Shown piece by piece: positions 54,366-64,000 of a stretch of 64,000 nucleotides of DNA. Each line of letters starts with the position of its first letter. Within the stretch, counting starts at the first letter, position 1. Origin of the DNA: Chelydra serpentina (taxonomy: Eukaryota; Chordata; Testudines; Chelydridae); NCBI GenBank assembly GCA_037349315.1, contig JBAIAC010000006.1, forward strand, positions 13,551,501 to 13,615,500, read 5' to 3'. The notes under the pieces are model-generated. The model searched no databases and was not told the DNA's origin. It saw nothing but the letters and a program-made list of their open reading frames with translations. The position numbers and the translations under genes were made by a program.

Positions 54366-54797
54366 TTCTTAGCAGTGAGAGCAATTAAACATTTGAACAG
54401 GGAGGAGCTGGAGACATCATCACTTGGAGGTTTAAAGATGAGATGAGATATCATTTCCTTTAATGCAGTTTCTGGAAGAAATTCAACAGCCTATGTGTGG
54501 GGGGTAGGATAGGAGCGGGTTTGGGCTGGATTTGTTTTCACCTCCATCTAAAGCACCAGAGATGCCCCAGCTGGAGCTGGGACATCGGTCAGGGTGGGCC
54601 AGTGCTCTGTGGTGGTACAGAGAATTCTCTTTCTAGATGCCCGGCTGATGCGTCTTGCTCACATGCTCAGTGTCTGACAGATTGCTAGCAGTCTGAACTA
54701 ATTTCCCCCCAGGTCAGATTGGCAGGGACCTTAGGGGTTTTTTCACCTTTGTCTGCAGCATGGGGCATAGTTCTTCTGCTGGGATCATCTGGGCATA

Positions 54798-55205
54798 CAG
54801 GGCCGGCTCCAGGCACCAGCCTACCAAGCACGTGCTTGGAGCGGCACCTTCGGGGGGTGGTGCTCAGGTGTGTTTTTTTTTAAAAAAAAACATGCTGCGG
54901 GCGGGCATGTTGCCCGCCCCGCGGCGCTCTGGCCGGGAGAGCGGGGCCACTGCCGGGCTTGCTGCCCACCCCCCGGTGCTCCGGCCAGCCGGGAGAGCGG
55001 GGCCGCGGCCAGGCTTGCTGCCTGCCCCCCGACACTCTGGCAGGGAGAGGCACTGGGGGAGCGGGGGATTCTTGCGGCACAACACTGGAGGGGGCGTGTT
55101 TCCGTGGGCACTGGGGGGGGTTGATTTTTTTGTTTCGGCGGGGGAGGCGCTTGGGGTTTGTTTGTTTTTTTGCTTGGGGCGGGAAAAAAGTTAGAGCCGG
55201 CCCTG
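54798..55205. mobile_element. hAT-type MITE, 408 bp, perfect target duplication
   Basis: CAGGGCCGGCTC / GAGCCGGCCCTG ends and perfect TGGGCATA direct repeats (54790-54797, 55206-55213). GC-rich body with T-run/A-run arms. Same family as 21555-21975. Confidence 0.93.
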
Positions 55206-57150
55206 TGGGCATAGCTCACCTAATCAGTTCCCAGGCACTGCAGGGATCCTGGACATTGGCAGCACCTCAGTCTCTCCCTGTGGCACAGAACAGTTTTGTC
55301 TCCTGAGGTCTGAAATGCTTTAGTTTATCCAAAGTCATTGGGCTTAATAGGCATGTTCCTGTGTAAAGTTTAACGGCCTGTGAAGTCAGACTTCATGATC
55401 TGAGGCCGCTTCTGGCCTTAAACTCTGTGGAACTATAAATGATTTAGTTATTTAGCTAATTATTCCAGTGGAACAGCAGCAATTTAGACAATGGCCTTCG
55501 TTTGAGAAGTTATGCCGTCATAAACCTAGCAGTGAATCAGGCCCCAGTTCTTTAGGAGTATGGATGGTGACCATTAAACAAGACCATGACGACCATTCAT
55601 GGTGCTGGCCAGACCCAGTATTCATAGGGCTACTCAGCAGGGCTAGGCAGTTGAATTTGCTTAATTCTCAACCCAGCGTGTATGCTCTGGCTTGGAACAT
55701 TTCTCTTCAACTTGCATATGGAGCTGGGTAGGAAATGATTTTCAAGATTTCTGACAAAATTCCCCATTCCAGATCAGGCAAAAAAGTCAAATTCTTAAAA
55801 ACGTTAGTGAGCCGACACTGAAAAAAACAGCAGTCAGACTGGGGCCATTAAACCATTTTGTTTTGCTGTCAAAACATTTTGTTTTGATAACTTTTTAAAA
55901 AAACACCTTTTTTTAAACTATAAATTAGTTACCTTAAATGTCTAAACTAAAAAAGTAGTTTTGACCCAAAACCCAAAACTTTTTCATTTAGAAAATGTCA
56001 AAACTTTCCATCTAGGCAATTTTGAAGCTTTTTTCTCAACTTTTCCAAAGAGGAAATTCATCAGAATTGATCTTTTCCCACAGACCATTTTGGTTTTGAC
56101 AAATTGGCACTTCCGGATGAAAAAACAACTAGTTGAAAAATTCCCACTTCCGTGTTATTAGGCTCATTTTCTATTGAAGGAGACTGTGAAAAAAGGAGCA
56201 GAGGGGGGAAAAACAAACAAAAATAGGATGAAAATGGCAGGCATTATTTTATCCTATTTAGGTTCTTACACCTTGCCTCTCACCGTGGTATCTGAACACA
56301 ACGTCATCCTACTTTGGCACAGGCTCCTCTCTGCTGGCTATTGTGATTGGAGGGATGCACCCATGAACTTTCTCTTCCCCTCCTTGTAACATTTTGGAGT
56401 TTCTAGAGCTGTTGGCTGGCCCGGCGTCTCCCAGTCCTTGTGCTCAGGGAATGCAGAGACTGGGAGCGTCATAGCCCATGTGCATGAGCACAAAGAAGTT
56501 TGAGAACCTCTCATACTCTCTCCCCTCATGTGCACACCGAGGGCCCTAATCTAATAACATCCACTGAAGTCAAACTTCCATCGACTTCAACGGGTGTTGG
56601 CTCACGTCCCTGTAGTGGGCCAGGCACAAGCTACTCCTACACACTGATGTTCTAGAAAGCCCAATGACTGCATCCTTCCTGCTTGTTGAGCCTTTTTAAC
56701 CTTCTGTTTATTTTCCTGGTATCCCCATGGGAGCTGCTGAAATGATACAAATGCAGCTGGCTCTGGCTAGCTTTGTAGGAAGTGGCTAAAGTGGCTTGAT
56801 TTTTACATAATCCACTCTGGAGAGTGGAGCAGTTTCCTGCACAAAAGAGCAGCCTGTTACACCTAGAAACCAGAATAAAAAGTCCAAAACAGTGTCCAGT
56901 GCCTTCCACGTACTCACGTTCTGCCTGAAATAGTACAGAGTAGCTTGGATATGGTGAATACCGTCACAGCACTTCAAAGGAGTTAAGCCAAGACTATTGT
57001 ATTCTCGTGATCTTTTTATGCTATCAAAGCTGTTGGTTCCATCTTAGTTATTGGCCTTTGGTACTAACGTTAGTTAGTGATTCACCACTGTGTTGCTGTA
57101 ATTTTATGCCAAGGTAGCATCACTGAGAATAACCCTGGTTCTGGAACATA
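55206..57150. other. Upstream flank, no gene seen
   Basis: 55730-56160 has the decayed AAAATTTT/GACATTTTG repeats also seen at 3820, 14080 and 52430. The remainder shows no recognisable coding or RNA feature. Confidence 0.5.
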
Positions 57151-57152
57151 AG

Positions 57153-57438
57153 GAATGTCTACAGGGTATGGCAGGGAGGACTACAGTCGTGGGATTTCTA
57201 CAGTACATTAACATATTGGGCACTAGTTGGGCTGTGTAGACCCTGCTGGTGTGCACTAAATGTTCACTAGTGCTCTTTAACGTAGTATTGTTTGAAAGGG
57301 AATGACATTAAGGCGTGCTAGGGAACGTTTAGTGCACACCAGCAGGGTTTAGGTGGAGCAATTAGTGCCCAATATGTTAGCGCGGGTTAGAAATCACACT
57401 CCTGTAGTGCACATTACTGCACCATGTAGACAAGCCCC
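57153..57438. repeat. MITE with long inverted halves
   Basis: GTCTACAGGG at the left and CCATGTAGAC at the right; inner arms CACTAGTTGGGC / GCCCAATATG and CCTGCTGGTGTGCACTAAA / TTTAGTGCACACCAGCAGG are inverted. Non-coding. Confidence 0.7.
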
Positions 57439-57738
57439 CAGGCGCCTGTGGAGTAAAAGTGCAGGAGTTCAAAAGGCAACATCTTTGTGAGAAGATCACC
57501 GTCTTGGCCATCACACCATTGATTGACCCAGGCACCTCCAGAGCTAAAAGCATGAGCTGCTTCAGCTGTACCTGGGGTTATACCAATTCATGTCCTCTGT
57601 GGATTGGGGACCTCTAACACACACTCACCAGTGGGTTACATTTGCTCTTTGTAAAGGGTTAAATCAGCAGGGTCCTTGGAATCTGACCAAAGCAAGCCAA
57701 TGACATTCCTCTGTTGTAAAAATGGAATAACATAGTAG

Positions 57739-58236
57739 CAGGGCCGGTGCAAGGATATTTTGCGCCTGACCCGGGGAGCCCTGCGGCAGCTCCCTGCCCC
57801 CCCCTCCCTGTGGCACTCCCCCTGCGGCAGCTCCCCTCCCCCTCCGCCCAGGGAGCACCCCCCCGCAGCAGCTCCCCGCCCCAGCTCACCTCCGCTCCGC
57901 CTCCTCCCTTGAGCACGCCAGCGCCACTCCACTTCTCCGCCTCCCAGGCTTGCGGCGCCAATCAGCTGTTTGGCGCGGCAAGCCTGGGAGGGGAGGAGAA
58001 TTAGAGTGGGGGCGGCGTGCTCAAGGGAGCAGGCAGAGCGGAGGTGAGCTGGGGCGGGGAGCGGTTCCCCTGTGCCTGCCCCCCCCCCCGTTACTTGCTG
58101 CGGGCGGCCCTTCCCTCGCCCCCCTGCCCCAGCTCACCTCCACTCCACCTCCTCCCCTGAGCGTGCTTTTTGGCACCCGCAACCACTTGGCGCCCTAGGC
58201 GGCCGCCTAGTTTGCCTACTGGTTGCACCGGCCCTG
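57739..58236. mobile_element. hAT-type element, 498 bp, perfect target duplication
   Basis: CAGGGCCGGTGCAA / TTGCACCGGCCCTG ends and perfect CATAGTAG direct repeats (57731-57738, 58237-58244). The GC-rich core repeats CAGCTCACCTC and GAGGTGAGCTG in opposite directions. Confidence 0.95.
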
Positions 58237-58729
58237 CATAGTAGTGACCCCAAACTGCTCATTTTACTTATGTGGGCTAGATCCTCCGCTGGTGTGAAGG
58301 GATCTCACTCCAGTCAGGCTGCCTGCTGCTAAGACTGGTGCAACTCCACCTGTGTTAGTGATATTGGGAGCCCTAGTGCAGACATCTGGCTGTAGGCACT
58401 ACTTAAAGCCTGATGGCAATTAGACTGGCTATGAGCAGGGTTAGAGATCATGGTGCTTAAACCACTTCTGGAAGCCAGTAGTCCATTGACACTAGCGGTC
58501 CTAGCATTGCCCATCACTTTGACCATCTCACCCCTCTCTTTGCATCCCTCCATGGGCTCCCCCTCCTCCAGCACATCAGACATAAGCTGCTTGTCTTCAC
58601 TTTAAGGCCCCTCATGACTTGGGCTCTACCAAATTCACGGCCACAAAAAAAGGACTGTTAAATCTGGTCTCCCCTGTGAAATCTGGGGCTTTTACCCTAT
58701 ATACTACAAGGTCAAGTATACAAAAGTAC

Positions 58730-59097
58730 TAGGGCTGTCAAGCGATTAAAAAATGTAATCGGGCTTAATTGCCATTTTAATTGCACTGTTAAACTATATT
58801 TGAATGCCATTTATTTAAATATTTTGGGGTTTTCTATATTTTGAGCTATAGAGTCAGGGCTTGGGGCTCCAGCCCCCATCGGGGCGTGGGCTTCCAGCCG
58901 CTCTCGGGATTTAGGGCATGGGGCTCCAGCCCCACCGCCATCCGGGAAGCTGAGGACTGGGGCTGATCCAGCCCCTCCACCACCTCCAGAGCAGCAGGGC
59001 TGGGGCTTCAGTCCCCCGCCCCACCTCCCTCCTGCCTCACCGTTAATTTTGATTTCAGGTAATCGCAGGTGTTAACTGCAATTAATTGACAGCCCTA
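58730..59097. mobile_element. hAT-type element, 368 bp, perfect target duplication
   Basis: TAGGGCTGTCAA / TTGACAGCCCTA ends and perfect AAAAGTAC direct repeats (58722-58729, 59098-59105). Body has GGGGCTCCAGCCCC palindromes. Confidence 0.93.
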
Positions 59098-59105
59098 AAA
59101 AGTAC

Positions 59106-59363
59106 ACAGTGTTTTTCAAACTCAGGGTCCCAACCCAGAAGGGGGTCACAAGCCTATTGTAACGGGGTCATGGTATTGCCACCCTTACTTCTGCACTGCC
59201 TTCAGAGCTGCGCAGCCAGAAAGTGGCGGCGGCTGGCCGGGCGCCCAGCTCTGAAGAAGTAAGGGTGGCATAGTGGGGCGGTGGTCACTCTTGGGGGGAC
59301 GGTCGTCACAGCCTGAAATATTTTCAAAGGGGATCCCAGCAAAAAAAAGTTTGAGAACCCCCG
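59106..59363. mobile_element. hAT-type MITE directly next to the previous element
   Basis: CAGTGTTTTTCAAACTCAGG at the left and AGTTTGAGAACCCCCG at the right. It starts at the first base after the neighbour's AAAAGTAC repeat. No separate duplication was seen. Confidence 0.72.
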
Positions 59364-59957
59364 ATTTAGCAGACTCCCTTATCCAGGGCAACTTACGAAC
59401 GTAAGCGTAGTAGTAACATGCTGTATAGGTACTGTATGATCACATCCGCTACATTTGCTATTTATGCCATGACTGACATTAAGCAGATCCCAACTCACGA
59501 CCTAGCCCCACCCTAGTTACCGTCTCTTATTCACAACTGAGCGGTCGGCTCCCGCCTCCGATCGGCCCATCACGCCAGCCTCCCCTATCCACTTGCAGAA
59601 TTTTCAGCCAAGCACCATTGTGCTTTCTCCCAGTCTGCCCCTTGCGCGCCGCGTAAACATCTGCAAAGCTAGTGCATTATCCTCCTCCGAAACCCTCCTT
59701 AAAACTCTCCTTTGCTGGGATTCCTCGAAAAACTTGACACCAGTCGGGCTGCTGATGTGTTGAGACACAGCCTCTCGTGCTGACCAAGAGTGTCCCATTG
59801 TTCCCTTGTCCCCCATGGGTCACCAGCTGTTGTCTCTTGTCTTATACTTAGATTGTAATGTCCTTGGATCAGGGACCACCTTCTTCTTCAATGTTAGTAC
59901 AGCACATGCCACAATGGGACTGGGGCTCCTAAGTGCTATGGTAATAATGATAATTAA

Positions 59958-60740
59958 GGCTACATTTTAGTCATGGGTATTTTTAGTAAAAGTCATGGAC
60001 AGTAAACAAAAATTCATGGCCCGTGACCTGTCCGTGACTTGTACTATATACCCCTGATTAAATCTTGGGGACGAGGATGGCCCAGGGGTGCCGTGGGTGC
60101 TTGGGAGGGGCAGCCCAGGGGTGCTGCAGGGGTAGGGGGGCGGCCCAGGACCCCTGCTGGTGCTGTGGGGGCAGGCAGTGGCACATGGCCCGGGACCCCC
60201 ACCCCACTGGTGCTTGGGGGCGGGGTGTTGGTGGGGCTGGAAGGCTCCCTACCTCTCTCCGTGCCTCCCCGGAAATGATGACATCCCCCTCCCTCAGCTG
60301 CTAGGCAGAGGCGTGGCCAGGCAGCTCTGCACGCTGCCTCCGCCAAGAGAGACACCTCTGCAGCTCCCATTGGCTCTGGTTCCCAGGCAGAGCTGCCTGG
60401 CCACGCCTCCACCTAGGAGCTGAGGGAGGAAGGATGTTGCCACTTCTGAGGAGCCCCCTGAGGTAAGCACCACCCAGAGCCCACCTCACCCTGTCCCGTG
60501 CCCCAACCCCCTGCCTTCTCCCACACCCAAACTCCTGCTGCTGCTGGGTGTGTGTGTGGGGGGGGGCGGCGCGGTGGCCCAAGACTGCCCCAGTAGCAGC
60601 CGGTGCCACTGGCCCAGGGGCTGCCTGAGCTGCTTAGGTGACCCCCGGGCCTGGTGCACCGGCCACTGCAGAAGTCACTGAGGTCACGGAAAGTCACAGA
60701 ATCCGTGATTTCCGTGTTCTCCATGACAAACTTGCAGACT
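59958..60740. mobile_element. DNA-transposon-like element with 13-bp flanking repeats
   Basis: Flanked by TAATGATAATTAA (59945-59957, 60741-60753). Subterminal TTTAGTCATGG / CCATGACAAA are partly inverted; the GC-rich interior (60060-60660) contains CACGGAAAGTCACAG-type words. No transposase. Confidence 0.65.
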
Positions 60741-60859
60741 TAATGATAATTAATAATAGCTAACACAGCTGGAGCTCAGCCAGTATCACTAACAGTGGGA
60801 CATTGTTGATACATTTCCCTAATAATGATTCTTTCCTGTATTACAGAGGCATGTAAAGG

Positions 60860-61120
60860 CTCCACACTGAGATCAGGACCATGGCGGGTTAGGCACTGTA
60901 AAAACACACAGTAAGAGACAGTCCCTTCCCCAAAGAGCTAAGACAGGACGGACGGGAAAGAAAGCATTATTGGCCCCATTTCACAGTTAGGGAACTGAGG
61001 CGCACAGGGATTCGTGACTTGCCCAAGGTCACCCAGGAAGGTCTGTGGTAGAGCCAGGAATGGAATCCAAGTCTCTGGCATCATAGTCCAATGGCTTAAC
61101 CACAAGACCCTCCTTTGCCT
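60860..61120. repeat. L2-type tail and MIR core
   Basis: The L2-type part at 60870-60955 is reversed; the MIR-like core follows with AACTGAGGCGCACAGGG, TTGCCCAAGGTCACCCAGG and a tail with CTTAACCACAAGACC. Confidence 0.7.
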
Positions 61121-61794
61121 TGGAAGGACATGTACGCCAATTTCAGAAGCAAGGGAGAGCTGTATGAAGAGTCTGTAATAAAGCACGTAGGGAAGCTTTG
61201 TGAAATATTATTATTGTATTTAGTGCCATAGGAATGAGTTAAAGCCGGAACTCCTGTGAAGCCTTCCCTTTCTATTTTAACAATGGGAGGAAGCTCTGCT
61301 TTATCCGAGGAATTTCCTAGAGTACTAAATCGGACACTAGAATTCCGCTCTATTAAACTTCTCTGGCAGGTATTTTAAGATAAGCGCTTTGCAGTAACAT
61401 TTAAATGGGGATCAATGGAGCTCAGACACTGCTGGGCTTCAGCAAACCCAACGTGCCACAAGATCTTCTCTGGTCCTGAAGCTCTGGATATGTTTGAGTG
61501 GTTGAGCAGGAGAATTGGCCCTCCCTCCACAGAGAAGTTTTAGCCCCAGGAGCAGATTGGGAAGTAAGATCTGTTCCTGGCACCTGCCTTGCACCCCTGC
61601 TGCCTTCCATATCCCTCTTATAAGCTCATTGACAGGTCTGGCAACATCATCTGCAGCTTGAAAAATTAAGCAAAACCATCCAGCTAGCCAGAAGTTCTGT
61701 GAAGAAGGTACTTATACAGCCCTCCCCAGCAAAGGAACAGAGCACCTCCCAAACAGCAATTCATTCATGTGGCAGGGAGGAAACTTTATTGCGG

Positions 61795-61905
61795 TTTCAC
61801 AAACAGGGAGCTGAGGCAAAGAAAGGGGAAGTGACATGCCCAAGGGCACCCAGGAAATCTGTGGCAGAGGCAAAAACAGAACTTGGCTCTCCTGAGAGGT
61901 TTCAT
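61795..61905 (+). repeat. MIR-like SINE core
   Basis: AGCTGAGGCAAAGAAAGGGG, then GACATGCCCAAGGGCACCC and GGCAGAGGCAAAAACAG. Confidence 0.65.
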
Positions 61906-61909
61906 CACA

Positions 61910-63370
61910 AGCCCATCCACTGACGGGTCTGGTGCAGCTGCACTAGTGGCAGAAGGGAGGACGGGAGGCCCTTTTACCCCCATCTGCATTCACCATGCAG
62001 TACGCTGCCAATTTGGGTGCAGCACACAGGGATGTGGAGCTAGTTGGTGCTGCTGGCAGTGGTTACCAGCTCAAGGGGTGTACTAGCTCCACCTAACAGG
62101 AACGTTCATTAATATGCTGAAGTGAAACAGGGAAGCAACAAGCTGAGCCTGGGAGTGGAAGAAACCACTTCTCCTTATTCAACAGCAGCCCAGCCCGCCT
62201 ATGGGATCTATCCCTCCGGCTGGTGAGATGGTGGCTGTGATGGGCCGGGGAAAGGCTTCGAGGAGGAATTTGTTACAGACGTTGGCAGGTCAGCTGTAGC
62301 TCAAACAGAGGTGATGGGCTCGATGCAGAGATAACTGGGTGAGGTTCTATCACCCGTGCTGTACAGAAGGTCACATTAGATGATCATAATGGGCCCTTAA
62401 GGTCTTAAATCTAAGTGCTGAGGTCTCCTAAGACCAAGGAACTACCTTCGATCATTTTAATTTTGCACTGCAAAGAGAAATATAGTTCCAGATACCGGTG
62501 TGGCTTTGGCCGAAATGATTCACATCCATGTTCCCTCACTACAATCCCGCCTTACTCACAGCGTGCCAGAGATGTCAGCCAGAGGCCGCGATGCTGGGGC
62601 CGCTTTTCTCGCTCTAAGTGAATGGGTTAAAGAGTGCAGAGACTCTAGTAAAGCTTCAGGCTTTTAACAATCAGAGGAAGCTCTGCCTTGATAGAGGAAT
62701 TTCCCACGCCTCTAATTCAGACATTAGAAAACTGCTCTTTTCAGCTAGGAGGAGGGGTGTTTAAATAACAAGATAAAACAATAAGCAAATATAAAGGGAC
62801 CGGGGTAAACATATTTAGTTATAGCTCAGCCATTTCAAGAAGGGGATTTTATTTGTTATCAAAATCACAGGAGCCAAACTCAGTGGATAATATCTGGGGA
62901 AGTTTGATAACAACAAATGCCAAATTCACAGGAAGTTGTACTCCTAGGACCAGGTCCTCTGCAAAATCAGCTTTGCTCCATCCACTTCAATGGAGCTTCA
63001 TTGATTTGCACCAGCCGATGATCTGGCCCTAATTTCTTCACTTCACTTTTCATTCAAGGGCTTGGCACAAAACATTGCAAGATAATGAAAGTGAACAAAA
63101 TGTTGAAAAAGCTTCTTGGTAAGCAGGAAATCTGTAGATTGAAAAATGCACCTTCTAGGGTATAATAGCAACAGGTAACTAGTGAGAAAAAGAAACTCTA
63201 GCCTTCCACAAATTAATAGTGATCTCCTTTACAGTTCTGACCCACTGCTTTTCCATAGTTACAGACCTGTTTCACCTGATAAAATGATGATAAAAACAGA
63301 ATTCATAATAATATTTTGCATATAGCACCTTTCTTCCCAACATTGAAATGCTTTTTACAAACATACCTGA
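61910..63370. other. Upstream flank, no gene seen
   Basis: Two short blocks (61265-61330 and 62640-62720) share AGGAAGCTCTGC and GAGGAATTTCC words, hinting at a decayed duplicated repeat. No coding or RNA feature recognised. Confidence 0.4.
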
Positions 63371-63374
63371 GCAT

Positions 63375-63520
63375 TATTCTCGCACTGATGGGGAAACTGA
63401 AGCACAGAGGTGAAGTGACATGCCCAGGGTCACGTAGCAGCCCAGTAGCAGAGCCAGGAATAAAATCCATGTCTTTTGACTCCCAGTCCCCTGGGCTAAC
63501 CACTAGATAATGCTGCCACA
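63375..63520 (+). repeat. MIR-like SINE
   Basis: GGGGAAACTGAAGCACAGAG, TGACATGCCCAGGGTCACG, then GAGCCAGGAATAAAATCCA and CTCCCAGTCCCCTGGGC: a fairly complete MIR core and tail. Confidence 0.75.
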
Positions 63521-63952
63521 TAAATGTAATCGCGCTTGGAGGGTTTTGTCTTTGCTGAATCAACGCTTACATGAGACTACAGTGTTGGAGTCAGGATCAT
63601 CAGATCCTTCCACAAGGTGCATGTCAAAGGAAGGTGATCTACCCTGAACGCATCTGTGCTTTCCCACTGACTCACAACTTGACACTCATGACAAGCCAAC
63701 ACAGAGATGATGGCTGCTTTGCCAGGATACAAATTAGCGGCAGATAAACGAGTTACTAAAAACCCAGGGAGGGCAGAAAAAGTGACGGAAAATAAAGATA
63801 ACTGTGAAACCCAAAGGAAATCCCATGCTAAGGTCTCCTGTGCTGCACTTCATATCCAAGGTCCTTCTCCTTTAAAACCCTGCTTGGTCTAATGTGAAAG
63901 TGACAGAGCCAGACTGCAAGAGATCACGTTGAAAATAAATGATTATGACCAC

Positions 63953-64000
63953 TGTTCCCTCTAAGCTGTGCGTGTGTGCGCGCGCACACAGATCCTAAAC
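63953..64000. mobile_element. hAT-type MITE, cut by window end
   Basis: CACTGTTCCCTCTAAGCTGT with GTGTGCGCGCGCACACA matches the left 48 bases of the copy at 47142-47304. Confidence 0.85.

Noticed and set aside
1..64000. CRISPR array, bacterial operon or prophage
   Set aside because: No regularly spaced identical repeats, no dense same-strand gene runs; all coding evidence is intron-split vertebrate or LINE/transposon derived.

Overview
The window is a piece of a sauropsid reptile genome, most likely turtle. The evidence is one intron-rich vertebrate gene set among many CR1 and L2 LINE remnants, MIR-like SINEs, short non-autonomous hAT and Harbinger-like elements, and a Penelope-like element (PLE) carrying a GIY-YIG endonuclease domain. 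There are no bacterial-style genes, rRNA, tRNA gene or CRISPR array. The species call is inference from repeat style; no search was run.

The one host gene I can support lies on the minus strand and runs from the right (start codon at 40272) to the left edge. Nineteen coding exons can be joined with consistent splice phase, giving 1314 codons plus one base. The product is the adhesion G-protein-coupled receptor ADGRF5 (GPR116). In order it has a signal peptide, a furin-type RQKR site, a cysteine-rich EGF-like module, a SEA domain, three Ig-like domains, a hormone-receptor-like cysteine module, a GAIN domain with an intact GPS, seven transmembrane helices, and a cytoplasmic tail. The last coding exon and stop codon are not in the window. 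In mammals this receptor acts in alveolar type II cells and endothelium and limits lung surfactant; that role is family knowledge, not read from the sequence.

Layout: 1-7.9 kb holds the tail exons, an ORF1 remnant of a LINE, a hAT MITE and the PLE. 7.9-9.3 kb is the large GAIN/7TM exon. 10.5-31.4 kb holds the ectodomain exons, with introns full of repeats (two CR1 reverse-transcriptase remnants, one interrupted by a 725-bp hAT-type element). 33.9 kb is the furin-site exon. 34.6-37.1 kb is a decayed Harbinger transposon. 40.2 kb is the signal-peptide exon. 40.3-64 kb has no exon I can recognise: it is the upstream flank or the 5' untranslated intron(s) of the receptor, with an antisense L2 LINE, PLE remnants with hammerhead-like folds, GC-rich hAT-like elements and MIR SINEs.

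I found no new enzymatic system. The most unusual structures are the PLE with inverted long repeats that carry hammerhead-like motifs, a 135-bp PLE-derived hairpin at 54.2 kb with the same motif at its tip, and a six-copy palindromic MITE family that has inserted into both PLE and CR1 copies.
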